Source: Thermocaproicibacter sp041859875 (lineage in GTDB: Bacteria > Bacillota > Clostridia > Oscillospirales > Acutalibacteraceae). From it: a stretch of 64,000 nucleotides of DNA. This document shows positions 8,666 through 17,354 of this stretch, piece after piece. The DNA lies in assembly GCA_041859875.1 (NCBI GenBank), contig JBFLFY010000009.1, positions 1 to 64,000 on the forward strand, written 5' to 3'. The notes under the pieces were generated by a model, which saw only the letters and a list, made by a program, of their open reading frames with translations, was not told where the DNA came from and made no database searches. How positions within the stretch are numbered: the stretch's first letter is position 1; the number at the start of each line of letters is the position of its first letter. Both the position numbers and the translations under genes were made by a program.

Positions 8666-8694
8666 TTGACATTTTTCATTATTTGTGTTATATT
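8666..8694 (+). promoter_or_regulatory. Strong sigma-A promoter for the DUF6020-like gene
   Basis: TTGACA at 8666-8671, 17-base spacer, TATATT at 8689-8694. It is followed by an AT-rich leader of about 120 bases before the predicted start at 8822. Confidence 0.8.
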
Positions 8695-8821
8695 ATTAGT
8701 TAAATATATAAATTTATATATATGATGGACTGCATGGTCGTATAAGTAATTTTTGTAAATCTGTTGTGTTCCCGCTCGCATACTGGAATACCGGTACCAA
8801 AGAAAGAAGGCAGTATGGATT

Positions 8822-10701
8822 ATGGTTAATTGCGATTTCATAAGGAAGTTCAAAAGGAACTCCACTCTATCCCTTATTTCTCTGATGATGTTCATTGTTT
8901 TCGGCTTTTTAAGTACATACGCATTGTCCTGGGTCTTGCCGATTGGTTATAATCGGCTAGCCTTAAATAACAGTCTGTTTAGCTTATTGTGCTGGTTTCT
9001 ATTCACCATATTGTTCAAAATCTGCCTTCGGCGAATGACCTGCCGCTCTCTAGTTTGCTCCGGACTGCTGGGCGCTTTTTTGCTTTGTGCTTAATCTTCG
9101 GATGCCAAATCAGCCAATATGATAAGCTGTTGTCATTTCGGCCCGGATTTTTTTGGGGCTTTCTGGGAGCCTTTCTTTTTTGCACAGCGGTCTTAAACAG
9201 ACTGCTCTTTTTCGCATTAGATGTCTGTAGTAGTGGGAAAAAACGGAAAAGCCTGTTTTCTTCGCTTTTTGTACCTTGCCGGCGAAACTTTTTTTTAACG
9301 TGGGCTATCTTCTTTTTATGCTGGATTCCGTGTCTGCTTGCGCTGTGGCCAGGCGTCTACGCATATGACGGTCCTAATCAACTGGCGCAGGTTTTTGTCG
9401 GTAAGGTCTATGATGCACATCAGCCGGTTCTCCATACCTGGTTTATTGCCATGTGCTTTCGCCTAGGCCACAGGATTGGTTCCGATAATGCAGGAATGGC
9501 AATTTATTCAATTTTTCAGATGATTGTCCTTTCTTTTGCGCTTGCGTGGATTTGCTACACGTTGTGCAAACATTCTGCGCCACATTTAGTGCAAGCGATA
9601 ACATTTCTTTTATTCGCATTCTTTCCAATGGTACCCACTATGGCAGTTAGCACAACAAAGGATATTCCTTTTGCTGCGGCACTTGCTGTTTTTCTCTGCC
9701 TTTCATGGGACCTCGTTACGGATGCATCTGCATTCTTCCGCACGCCGCTGAAAATCGTGTGCTTTCTTCTCAGTGCCTTTGCAATCATCGCACTGCGCAG
9801 CAACGGCATCTATTTTCTTGCGTTTGCCGCCGTCTTTTATATTATTTTCATAAAAGGCCACCGGTTACCGGTACTTCTGCTATGCGTCACATACATTCTG
9901 TTTTCTTTCCTATTAACAGGGCCAATATATCATAGCATGCATGTGATACCCGTCGATTTTAGGGAAGCGCTCAGCATACCTGCTCAACAGGTCGCACGTG
10001 TTTGCCGCGACCAGCCAAATAAGATTACTCCTGCAGAGTGGAAAATCATCAACCGGGCAATTACGCCAAAGGCACAGGCTCGCTATTCACCCCGCCTATC
10101 GGACCCAGTAAAGGGCGGTGTTAATACACAGTATCTGAAGGCCCATAAAAGGGCTGTACTGCACGTCTACTGTTCTTTGGAAAAAAAATGTCCTGGAACC
10201 TACCTGGAGGCATTCCTATGTAACAGCCTGGGATTTTGGTACATAGATACCGATTATCAAAGCAAATCTGTATGGACACCAACCAGTTATATTGAATTTT
10301 CCGAAAAAACGCATATGCCCTCAAACTGGTGCCATGTAACACGGCAATCCATGATACCAGGCCTTGAAGAATTCTATGAGGGGGTAGCCTTGCGGCAAAC
10401 GGCCAACAGCATTCCAGGATTTTCGATGCTGATGAACTGCGGATTTTCTGTATGGATATTACTTACCTGCATTATGCTGTGTATCTTCCGAAAGCAGTAC
10501 CATTTATTGCCGCCATTCGCAGTCTTATTTGGATTTTGGGGTACCTTGCTGTTATCGCCCGCAGTCCTGTTCCGATACGGTTTTCCCTTGTTCATTTGCG
10601 TCCCGCTTGCCATTGGGCTTGCTTTTTCCCGCAAAAAAGATGTGGAAGCTTCATTACCGCAGGACGCTAAAGTATGCGCCAAACCTGCCGATATACAATA
10701 G
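8822..10701 (+). CDS. DUF6020-like polytopic membrane protein, split by a frameshift at a T6 run
   Basis: Large integral membrane protein resembling the DUF6020 family of putative membrane glycosyltransferase-like proteins. The N-terminal piece (from ATG 8822) encodes hydrophobic segments and stops at 9094. The longer downstream frame carries the rest: WAIFFLCWIPCLLALWPGVYAYD, then HQPVLHTWF and AVSTTKDIPFAAALAVFL, and further membrane helices. The two pieces join in register if one base position is shifted at the six T residues at 9076-9081, giving GLLGAFFALCLIFGCQ. Upstream of that point the downstream frame is not hydrophobic, so it is not the native N-terminus. The cause may be a sequencing error, a phase-variable tract, -1 slippage or a broken gene. 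A strong promoter precedes it. Confidence 0.7.
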
Positions 10702-10755
10702 TTAAGCAGATTTCTGCTTGTTTTATGGCGATTTTACAAAACGGAGGGATACCTT

Positions 10756-11448
10756 ATGATTGGAATTGTTGGCGCAATGGCCGTGGAAGTTGAAAACCTG
10801 ATTGCACTGATGCCGGAAGAAAAAGTGGAAACCATCAGCGGCATCAAGTACCACATTGGGAAAATTGAAGGAAAAGACTGTGCGGTTGCCCAGTGCGGAA
10901 TTGGCAAAGTTGCGGCGGCAGTCTGTGCCCAAACGATGATTCTGCGCTTTGCGCCCTCGGCTTTGCTGAATGTGGGCGTTGCGGGAGGCATCGGCGAAGA
11001 TGTCCACATTGGCGACGTCGTCGTTTCCACCGGGCTTGTTCAGCACGATATGGACACTTCTGCCATCGGCGATGAAAAGGGCCTCATCAGCGGGCTGAAC
11101 CTGGTTGTTATCCCGGCTGACAAGTCCCTTTCGGCGCTCACTGTAAAAGCAGCCGAAAAAATCTATGGAGAAAAGAAAGTCCACCCCGGTATTATTGCAA
11201 CGGGCGATCAGTTCATCAGCGATGCGGAACACCTGGAAAATATCCGGAACGAATTCGACGCTTCCGCCTGTGAAATGGAAGGCGGCAGCATTGCCCAGAC
11301 GGCTTACATGAACCGGGTTCCGTTCGTCGTCATTCGCTCGATTTCCGACAACGCCAATGAAAAAGCCGCCACAAACTACAAGGAATTTTTCGAAAAATCG
11401 GCTCATGAGCTGACTTCGCTCATCATTGGCATTCTCTCCCGCATCTGA
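10756..11448 (+). CDS. mtnN: 5'-methylthioadenosine/S-adenosylhomocysteine nucleosidase
   Basis: Hydrolyses MTA and SAH to adenine plus a thioribose product, in methyl-cycle recycling. The 230 residues start MIGIVGAMAVEVENL, with the catalytic-region motifs QCGIGKV, NVGVAGGIG, ATGDQFISD and the purine/ribose loop CEMEGGSIAQ. The catalytic Asp lies in RSISDNAN. A GGAGG ribosome site precedes the ATG. It is 17 bases upstream of the cyclase-family gene and is likely in the same transcript. Confidence 0.95.
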   Translation: MIGIVGAMAVEVENLIALMPEEKVETISGIKYHIGKIEGKDCAVAQCGIGKVAAAVCAQTMILRFAPSALLNVGVAGGIGEDVHIGDVVVSTGLVQHDMDTSAIGDEKGLISGLNLVVIPADKSLSALTVKAAEKIYGEKKVHPGIIATGDQFISDAEHLENIRNEFDASACEMEGGSIAQTAYMNRVPFVVIRSISDNANEKAATNYKEFFEKSAHELTSLIIGILSRI

Positions 11449-11465
11449 AAAGCGGAGGCTTTCCT

Positions 11466-12044
11466 ATGCAACTGATTGATATTTCACGCGAACTGTTCTC
11501 TACTCCGCCGTACCCCGGCGACCCACAACCGAAACATGACCGAATCCGCCGCATGGATATGGGCGACTCGTACAACCTCTCCGGTTTTTACACTTCGTGC
11601 CACAGCGCGACACACCTGGACGCGCCCCTGCACTACATTGAGGGCGGTGACTCCGTCGACCAAACCGACCTGAACCGCTGCTTTGGGTCATGCACCGTGG
11701 TGGAATGCTGTGGAATCGTAACCGGCGCCGATATAGACCATCTGCCGCCGGAAACCAAAAAGCGGCTTCTGCTGAAAGGTGATGGCAGGGCTTTCCTTTC
11801 CCAGAGCGCTGCGTTCGCACTTGCAGACGCCGGGTTTCTTCTAATCGGAACCGACGCGCCGAGCATTGGCCCAGCCAATGAGGAAACCGCACCGCACAAG
11901 GAGCTGCTGGGCGCCGGGATTCCAATTTTGGAAGGACTTGATCTTTCGCGTGCACAACCCGGAAATTACGTTCTTGCCGCTTTGCCGCTTCTGCTGGGTG
12001 GTGCCGAGGCAGCGCCCGCGCGCGCTGTTTTGATTCATATTTGA
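11466..12044 (+). CDS. Cyclase-family metal-dependent hydrolase (kynurenine formamidase-like)
   Basis: A 192-residue member of the cyclase/arylformamidase family (PF04199). The N-terminal LIDISRELFSTPPYPGDP and the metal-binding motif CHSATHLDAPLHY (H-x-x-x-H-x-D) are visible, with LLIGTDAPSIG later. Members hydrolyse amides such as N-formylkynurenine or related compounds; the substrate here cannot be fixed, and no kynurenine pathway genes are near. A GGAGG-type site (GCGGAGGCTTTCC) lies just before the ATG. Confidence 0.85.
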   Translation: MQLIDISRELFSTPPYPGDPQPKHDRIRRMDMGDSYNLSGFYTSCHSATHLDAPLHYIEGGDSVDQTDLNRCFGSCTVVECCGIVTGADIDHLPPETKKRLLLKGDGRAFLSQSAAFALADAGFLLIGTDAPSIGPANEETAPHKELLGAGIPILEGLDLSRAQPGNYVLAALPLLLGGAEAAPARAVLIHI

Positions 12045-12097
12045 AAATATTTTACAACATATTCACAACTTCTTCACAACTTTTTTGTGCATAGGGC

Positions 12098-12222
12098 TAT
12101 AATTACAGTATTGCCGGAGCGCGGAGCCGCACCAAGTTCCGGTATATGTTCTACCCTCCTCAATATACTCCTCAAGCAAAATGAAAAGGGCCTGATCAGT
12201 TGGATCAGGCCCTTTTCTTGTT
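12098..12222 (+). ncRNA. Candidate small RNA with anti-Shine-Dalgarno tracts and a strong terminator
   Basis: An intergenic transcript candidate, not tied to a known RNA family. A TATAAT (12098-12103) stands in front of a G/C-rich hairpin region (about 12112-12146, CCGGA pairing with TCCGG around a small GCGG/CCGC stem). Next comes a C/U-rich segment with CCCTCCTC (12154-12161) and CTCCTC (12168-12173), complementary to ribosome-binding sites. It ends in a 10-bp hairpin (12188-12197 with 12203-12212) followed by TTTT. The predicted RNA would be about 110 nt. The -35 is weak (TTCACA with 19-base spacing). Confidence 0.5.
12188..12222 (+). terminator. Rho-independent terminator
   Basis: Perfect 10-bp stem GGGCCTGATC / GATCAGGCCC with a 5-base loop, then TTTTCTT. 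It ends the candidate small RNA and may also stop transcripts from the cyclase gene. Confidence 0.85.
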
Positions 12223-12298
12223 AAAAATTTTCTTCGCATATGTCATTTCCGCATATCGGCCGTGTTTTGGGGTCAAAATACTGTCGGAGGTGGCACAA

Positions 12299-12982
12299 GT
12301 GAATGGATCTTTAAAAAAGAGCGGGAAAAGGAATAAAGGATTTTATGTTGCCCTTGGCGTTTGCCTGCTGGCGGTAGGTGCCGCAGCATGGACGACTTAC
12401 GACAGTGTGGCAAAATACACTGCGCCGCAGAAACCGGCGCAGAGCGAAACCCAAAAAACAAATCGCACGGTAAGCGGCATCCCCGTTTCGGAACCTCCTG
12501 CGAAAGCTTCCAGCGCAGTTTTGCCTTCCAAGGCGCCTGCGCCGTCGGCCCCCGCAAGTTCCGCCGTGCGGAAAACGGAAGCGAAACCTTTAACCTTTCT
12601 TCTGCCCGTTAGTGGAAAAGTAACACAGGAGTTCAGTAAGAAACCGGTTTTCAGCAAAACATTCGGCGACTACCGCGCCCACACAGGCGTAGACCTGAGC
12701 GCCGCTCAAGGGGAAACCGTAAAGTCTGCGGCTAACGGCCAGGTAGAAAAGGTTTTTAATGATACCTGCTGTGGCAACACCGTCATCGTAAACCACGGCG
12801 ATTTGGAAACCTGGTACTGCGGCCTGAATAAAATGTCCGTAAAGGCCGGCCAGACTGTTTCACAGGGGCAGCAGATTGGCACAGTGGGTGTTGACCCAGG
12901 CGAAAGCGACCAGGGACCGCACCTGCACCTGATCATGAAAAAGGGCAGTCAGTATATTGACCCCATGTCGGTGCTCAAGTAA
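12299..12982 (+). CDS. M23 family metallopeptidase, SpoIIQ-like
   Basis: Membrane-anchored peptidoglycan endopeptidase of the LytM type. About 227 residues: a short basic N-terminus, one membrane helix (FYVALGVCLLAVGAAAWTTY), a Pro/Ala/Ser-rich linker, and a C-terminal M23 domain with zinc-ligand motifs HTGVD and HLHLI. The layout and length match forespore SpoIIQ of Clostridia, where both zinc motifs are kept, unlike B. subtilis SpoIIQ. The GTG at 12299, 6 bases after GGAGGTG, is the best start although the frame is open to 12200. A GCATA / CAAAATA pair with 18-base spacing (12251-12280) resembles a forespore sigma promoter only loosely. A partner SpoIIIAH is not in the window. Confidence 0.8.
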   Translation: MNGSLKKSGKRNKGFYVALGVCLLAVGAAAWTTYDSVAKYTAPQKPAQSETQKTNRTVSGIPVSEPPAKASSAVLPSKAPAPSAPASSAVRKTEAKPLTFLLPVSGKVTQEFSKKPVFSKTFGDYRAHTGVDLSAAQGETVKSAANGQVEKVFNDTCCGNTVIVNHGDLETWYCGLNKMSVKAGQTVSQGQQIGTVGVDPGESDQGPHLHLIMKKGSQYIDPMSVLK

Positions 12983-13027
12983 CGAGCAACTTTTGCATGC
13001 CCCCGCTCCGCTTAGGGGCTGTCTACA

Positions 13028-13069
13028 AACCGCCGCACCGCATGAGACACGGTACGGCGGTTATATTTT
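13028..13069 (+). terminator. Terminator after the SpoIIQ-like gene
   Basis: AACCGCCGCACCG pairs with CGGTACGGCGGTT around a 9-base loop with one internal mismatch, followed by an ATATTTT tract. Confidence 0.75.
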
Positions 13070-13278
13070 CTGCATTAAAATTTCCAATACAGGGTTGCAT
13101 TTTCCCGCCAAGTGTGGCATCATAATATCGGAGCAGTTGGAAATATTATATAAAATTTTTTCACCGTTCTATTAACAATATGTTCATAATTATTACATTC
13201 TTTGTTCTTCCATTCTACAAAGCAAAATAGTATGATGAAATTTGCGCTGGTGCGCTTTTTTGGAAGGGAGATGCAGAT

Positions 13279-13725
13279 TTGATAAAAAGCAAATCAATTC
13301 TTGTCTGTGTAACTGGTCAGCGCGACTGCGACCGCCTAATTCGTATCGGCAGGAAGCTTGCCGACGGGATGTCGCTTCCACTAAAAATTTTATGTATTCA
13401 GCCGACTTCTGCCGGCTATGAAACAAATGGAAAAGAGCTGGAATATCTGCGGCAGACTTCACGGGACTCCAACGCGGAAATGACCGTCTACTTTGATGAT
13501 GACGCCCCATTGATAGCCGCAAGCATTGCAAAGAAAATTGGTGCCATACATATTGTGACAGGCATGGCGGAAACTACGGTAAACGGATTTATCGACATCC
13601 TTCACCGGCTGCTTCCCAAAGTACCCATCAGCATGGTTTCAAAAGACGGCAAAGTCTATAACATCTGCCCTGCGGGGAAAGACGAGCAGACCGCACGGTC
13701 ACTCGCAATGCAGCGCGAAGGCTAA
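13279..13725 (+). CDS. Universal stress protein-like (UspA/KdpD-type nucleotide-binding fold) protein
   Basis: 148 residues with the alpha/beta layout of a Usp-like domain: SILVCVTGQRDCDRLIRIG, then SLPLKILCIQPT, and IGAIHIVTGMAETTVNGFI near the position of the family nucleotide loop. Such small proteins in Clostridia resemble the Usp domain of KdpD sensor kinases, but no kdp genes are present. The start is a TTG 8 bases after AAGGGAG. It stands alone between two terminators. Exact role unknown. Confidence 0.6.
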   Translation: MIKSKSILVCVTGQRDCDRLIRIGRKLADGMSLPLKILCIQPTSAGYETNGKELEYLRQTSRDSNAEMTVYFDDDAPLIAASIAKKIGAIHIVTGMAETTVNGFIDILHRLLPKVPISMVSKDGKVYNICPAGKDEQTARSLAMQREG

Positions 13726-13770
13726 CTGCATGGTTCAGCCATACAGGATGGGTGATAAGCGCTTCGCAAA

Positions 13771-13816
13771 AGACCACCTCCGCCAGCCTGAAAAGGCCAG
13801 CGGAGGTGGTCTTATT
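13771..13816. terminator. Bidirectional terminator between convergent genes
   Basis: Long near-perfect hairpin: AGACCACCTCCGC (13771-13783) pairs with GCGGAGGTGGTCT (13800-13812), with an inner GCCT-GAAA-AGGC stem. T-rich on one side and A-rich on the other, it serves the Usp-like gene and the deacetylase gene. Confidence 0.9.
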
Positions 13817-13821
13817 TTTAA

Positions 13822-14712
13822 CTAAAAGGCAAAGGGGCCGCTGCTCACGGAAGGGTCAAGTTTTCCAAAAGCATAACCCTCGCTTTTTAAGCTTTTTAGA
13901 ATCTGAGGCATCGCGCGGAGGGTTGCCTCTTTTGCTGCCGTATTATGCATCAGCACAACCGAAACACGGTGTTGGTGTACGCCGCGCAGCACATTCTGAA
14001 CAAGATTCTGTGAAGCCGGCCGCCTCACGGCGTCTTCGGCACTTACATTCCAGTCATAATAAACATACCCGCGCCGCTGCAGGCCTTTCAGAATTGCTGC
14101 GCGTGTTTTTTTGTTGTAGCCATTGACGCTTCCTCCCGGGAAACGCAATATTTTTGCATCGACTCCGGTTGCCTGCTGAATCAGCGTATGCATCCGGTCA
14201 AAGTCGCGGAAAAAAGCTTCCGGTGAAGCATAAATCTTGCGGTAATCATGTGAATAGCTGTGTACGCCGATTGTATGGCCGCGGCGGGCAATCTCTTTCA
14301 AATCCACCGTTTCGTTTTTATCATACGCGCCTACAACGAAGAACGTTGCCTTCACACCGTAACGGTCCAGCATATCAAGAAGCGGCGCAGTCAATGAAGA
14401 AGGCCCATCGTCAAAAGTCAGGTAGACCATCCGTCCGTTCGGCAGTGTCTGCTTCACAGCAGGCGTACAGAAAGGGGCCTGCTGCGCAGAAGAAGCGCGC
14501 GGCACCTTGGAAACTGTTTTTTTCTTTTTCACGGATGATACGGCCGGTACAGGGTGGGCCGTCTTTTCGGGGCTCAGCGGAATCTGCGAATTGGAAAGAT
14601 GAAGCTGCAAAACTGTGCCGAAGGTAATCAGCACTGCTGCAGCCGCAAGGCCCAGTATGGTAAAAAGACGTTTCCGGCCGGTGCGTGGGCTGCGGCTCTG
14701 AATTATTTTCAT
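13822..14712 (-). CDS. Polysaccharide deacetylase family protein (NodB/PdaA type)
   Basis: Secreted or membrane-anchored deacetylase of N-acetylated cell-wall or exopolysaccharide sugars. About 296 residues: basic N-terminus, one membrane helix (LFTILGLAAAAVLITFGTVL), a Lys/Ser/Pro linker, and a NodB domain with all main motifs: TFDDGPS (catalytic base and metal Asp), HSYSHD (metal His pair), RFPGGS and the final His in VVLMHN. The ATG at 14712 follows GGGAGGGG by 6 bases and gives a sensible membrane anchor; the frame continues upstream without one. Monocistronic. Whether it acts in the vegetative wall or spore cortex cannot be decided. Confidence 0.88.
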   Translation of the reverse strand: MKIIQSRSPRTGRKRLFTILGLAAAAVLITFGTVLQLHLSNSQIPLSPEKTAHPVPAVSSVKKKKTVSKVPRASSAQQAPFCTPAVKQTLPNGRMVYLTFDDGPSSLTAPLLDMLDRYGVKATFFVVGAYDKNETVDLKEIARRGHTIGVHSYSHDYRKIYASPEAFFRDFDRMHTLIQQATGVDAKILRFPGGSVNGYNKKTRAAILKGLQRRGYVYYDWNVSAEDAVRRPASQNLVQNVLRGVHQHRVSVVLMHNTAAKEATLRAMPQILKSLKSEGYAFGKLDPSVSSGPFAF

Positions 14713-14861
14713 AAAATACCCCTCCCCCGCCGTACAGTTTTGGAAGTGTTTTCCCCTTTTAATGGAAAGCATTCTCAACCATTACCTTTAGTATAGAAAC
14801 ATACTGTGAAAAATCAATATAGATTACGAATCTGTAAGAAGATATTATAGAACTGGCAGAA

Positions 14862-15563
14862 CTAAACGCTAAGGTAGTGCTGCACAGCGGAGCGGTCAAG
14901 CGCAGCCATTTTTCCAGAGCAGACTGCAGCGCCTTTCTGAAGGATCAGGTACTGCTCCGCCATGCGCTGGGCAAAATTCAGGTTCTGCTCCACAAGCAGG
15001 ATGGAAAGCCTGTTTTCTCTGCCAATCTGCCGAAGCGTTTTTCCCAGCTCTTCTACAAGGTTGGGCTGTATGCCCTCGGTAGGTTCATCCAGCAGAAGAA
15101 TTTTCGGTGAGGTCATCAGCGCACGCGCCAGCGCCAGCTGCTGCTGCTGACCGCCCGAAAGCAGACCACCCGGGCGGTCAAGCTGCTCCCCCAGCGTGGG
15201 GAACCAGCCAAGCACCTGCTCTGTTTGGCTCGTCATATACTGCCGGTCACCGCGCTCCAGGCAGCCAAGCTGCAGATTTTCTCGCACTGTAAGGTCGGGC
15301 AGTATCTCACGCCCCTGCGGCACATATGACATACCAAGGCGGCTGCGTTCATGTGGGCGCAGGGATGAAATCTCGCGCCCATCCAACAGGATTTTTCCTC
15401 CCGCTGTCGGCAGCAGACCCATAATGCACTTCAGCAACGTTGTTTTTCCCACGCCGTTCCGTCCAAGAACCGCCAGGCGGCCGCCCTCCGGCAATGAGAA
15501 AGAGACGCCGGTAATCACCCGGCTTTTCCCGTAATTCACCTGCAGGTTTTCAAGTGTAAGCAC
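14862..15563 (-). CDS. urtE: Urea-type ABC transporter ATP-binding subunit UrtE
   Basis: LivF-like ATPase of the branched-chain/urea importer class. 233 residues with Walker A GRNGVGKTT, signature LSGGQQQQ, Walker B ILLLDEPTEGIQPN (the EGIQP form is typical of LivF/UrtE) and LLVEQNLNF. It overlaps urtD by 14 bases and is the last gene of the urt operon. The assignment to urea rather than amino acids rests on the whole five-gene set, especially UrtA and UrtD. Confidence 0.85.
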   Translation of the reverse strand: MLTLENLQVNYGKSRVITGVSFSLPEGGRLAVLGRNGVGKTTLLKCIMGLLPTAGGKILLDGREISSLRPHERSRLGMSYVPQGREILPDLTVRENLQLGCLERGDRQYMTSQTEQVLGWFPTLGEQLDRPGGLLSGGQQQQLALARALMTSPKILLLDEPTEGIQPNLVEELGKTLRQIGRENRLSILLVEQNLNFAQRMAEQYLILQKGAAVCSGKMAALDRSAVQHYLSV

Positions 15564-16320
15564 GCTCCGGCGCCCCCTTTTTTTCCCCTTTTAAATAGAC
15601 GCGCACAACTTCCGGGTTGTTTTCAATTTCGGCAACAGAGCCTTCAGCCAAAATTTGGCCCATATGAAAGACCGTGACTTTCTTCGCCACCTGACGCACA
15701 AAATTCATATCGTGTTCCACCACAAGCACCGTGCGGCCGCCCAGCAGTTTCTGTATCATTTCACCGGTGCGGTAAGTTTCTTCTTCCGTCATGCCTGCCG
15801 TTGGCTCATCAAGAATCATCATTTTCGGCTCCTGCATCATCAGCATACCGATTTCAAGCCACTGACGCTCCCCGTGCGAAAGTTCACACGCTGCGCGGCT
15901 GCTTTTTTCCGCAAGTCCTATTCGGTGCAGGATGTCATCAGCTTTTTCACAGGATGCGGCACGCTCTTTCCGAAAGAATGACGCGCGTATGGTATTTCCG
16001 CCCGGTGCTGCAAGAAGCAAATTTTCAAAAGCCGTCATATTCTCAAAAACATTTGGGCCCTGAAATTTCCGCCCAATGCGGTACTTCGCAGCAATCACTT
16101 CTGGCGGCTCGCCGGTAATCTCTTCTCCGGCAAACCATATTTTCCCGAAAGTCGGTTTTGTGCGGCCGGTTATCAGGTCCATCAAGGTCGTTTTGCCCGC
16201 GCCGTTCGGGCCGATAATCACACGCAGTTCCCCTTTCTGCACGGAAAGGCTCACATCGCGCAAAGCCCAAAAGCCGTCGAAGCAGACCGAAAGATTTTCC
16301 GTACAGAGGATTTCACCCAT
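15550..16320 (-). CDS. urtD: Urea-type ABC transporter ATP-binding subunit UrtD
   Basis: LivG-like ATPase. The 256 residues contain Walker A GPNGAGKTT, DLITGRTKPTFGKIWF, the segment GRKFQGPNVFENMTAFENL typical of UrtD, the signature LSHGERQWLEIG and Walker B MMILDEPTAGMTEEE. LSHGERQW instead of LSGGQ is the usual UrtD variant. It overlaps urtC by 8 and urtE by 14 bases. Confidence 0.88.
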   Translation of the reverse strand: MGEILCTENLSVCFDGFWALRDVSLSVQKGELRVIIGPNGAGKTTLMDLITGRTKPTFGKIWFAGEEITGEPPEVIAAKYRIGRKFQGPNVFENMTAFENLLLAAPGGNTIRASFFRKERAASCEKADDILHRIGLAEKSSRAACELSHGERQWLEIGMLMMQEPKMMILDEPTAGMTEEETYRTGEMIQKLLGGRTVLVVEHDMNFVRQVAKKVTVFHMGQILAEGSVAEIENNPEVVRVYLKGEKKGAPERAYT

Positions 16321-17353
16321 TTCCGCTCACCGCTTTCCGCTTTCTGCCGCCGACCGCCCGCAGTGCTGCACCCACAATGCCATCCGGAACGAAAAACACG
16401 ACCACAATGATTAAGAGGCCGAGCAGCAGCTGCCAGAAAGCGCCGAACTGCTCCGAAAGTGCATTGCCCACAACATTGATGAGAAGGGCGCCAACCGCCG
16501 CGCCGGTAAGGTTTCCCCTGCCGCCAATGGCGAGCCACACAACAATGGCTGTGGAAAATTCAACGCCTACATCATTGGGAGCCACCATACCGTTTACCGG
16601 AGCATAAAGCACTCCCGCAAGGCCGGCAAGCGCACCCGAAACCGCAAACACGGCAGATTTGAAAGATGCCGGGCTGCAGCCCAAAAATTCCAGGCGCCTT
16701 TCATTTTCGCGTATCCCACGCAGCATCAAGCCAAAGCGCGAGCTCATCAGCACGCGGCAGAAAAAGTAAGCAAGCAGCACCAAGGCAAAGACGAAATAAT
16801 AGCTCTGGTTCAAGTCAAGCAGCGTGCCGAAAAGCGAAAGCCCGGGCAGGCCGCCAATCCCGTTAAAGCCGCCAAGGTATTTTTGCTGGCTCTGAATAAA
16901 CAGGCTGAAAACCTGCGCCAAAGCAAGCGTAATAACCGCGAAGAAAACGCCGCCGACGCGGCTGTAAAACAAAAAGCGCCCAAGCAGCCACGCTAACAGC
17001 GCAGGCAGCAGGATTCCTGCAAGAATGCCAGCTGCGGGGTTGGAAAGGATTTTCAGCCAAAGCGGCATCTGCGTAACGCCGCAGCGCGCCATAAAATCCG
17101 GTATGCCGCTCTGTGCCGAAAGGCAAAGCGCCATTGTGTACCCGCCTATACCGAAAAGCGCCGCGTGCCCAAGGTTCATCAGGCCCGCATATCCCCAGAG
17201 AATATCAAGCGAATAGGCCAAAATAAGGAACACAAGGTATTTGGTAATAAGCTGCGTATAAAAGGGCTGACCGGCCAAAGGGAACAAGCCAAGAACCAGG
17301 AACAGTGCAAAATCAATGTACCGGTTTGCCGGCATCTTTGAAAGCCGTCCCAT
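16313..17353 (-). CDS. urtC: Urea-type ABC transporter permease UrtC
   Basis: LivM-like membrane permease, about 346 residues with roughly ten hydrophobic segments. Characteristic stretches are YSLDILWGYAGLMNLGHAALFG and GLMLRGIRENERRLEFLG (cytoplasmic coupling loop), then PDGIVG near the C-terminus. The ATG at 17353 directly follows the urtB stop (17355-17357) and is preferred over an upstream open frame to 17407. A GAGAGGCGG ribosome site lies within the end of urtB. Confidence 0.88.
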   Translation of the reverse strand: MGRLSKMPANRYIDFALFLVLGLFPLAGQPFYTQLITKYLVFLILAYSLDILWGYAGLMNLGHAALFGIGGYTMALCLSAQSGIPDFMARCGVTQMPLWLKILSNPAAGILAGILLPALLAWLLGRFLFYSRVGGVFFAVITLALAQVFSLFIQSQQKYLGGFNGIGGLPGLSLFGTLLDLNQSYYFVFALVLLAYFFCRVLMSSRFGLMLRGIRENERRLEFLGCSPASFKSAVFAVSGALAGLAGVLYAPVNGMVAPNDVGVEFSTAIVVWLAIGGRGNLTGAAVGALLINVVGNALSEQFGAFWQLLLGLLIIVVVFFVPDGIVGAALRAVGGRKRKAVSGNG

Positions 17354-17354
17354 G

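Noticed and set aside
12104..12222. Assignment of the candidate small RNA to 6S, SRP or tmRNA
   Set aside because: The conserved SRP loop, the long 6S bubble with paired ends and the tRNA-like ends of tmRNA are not present.
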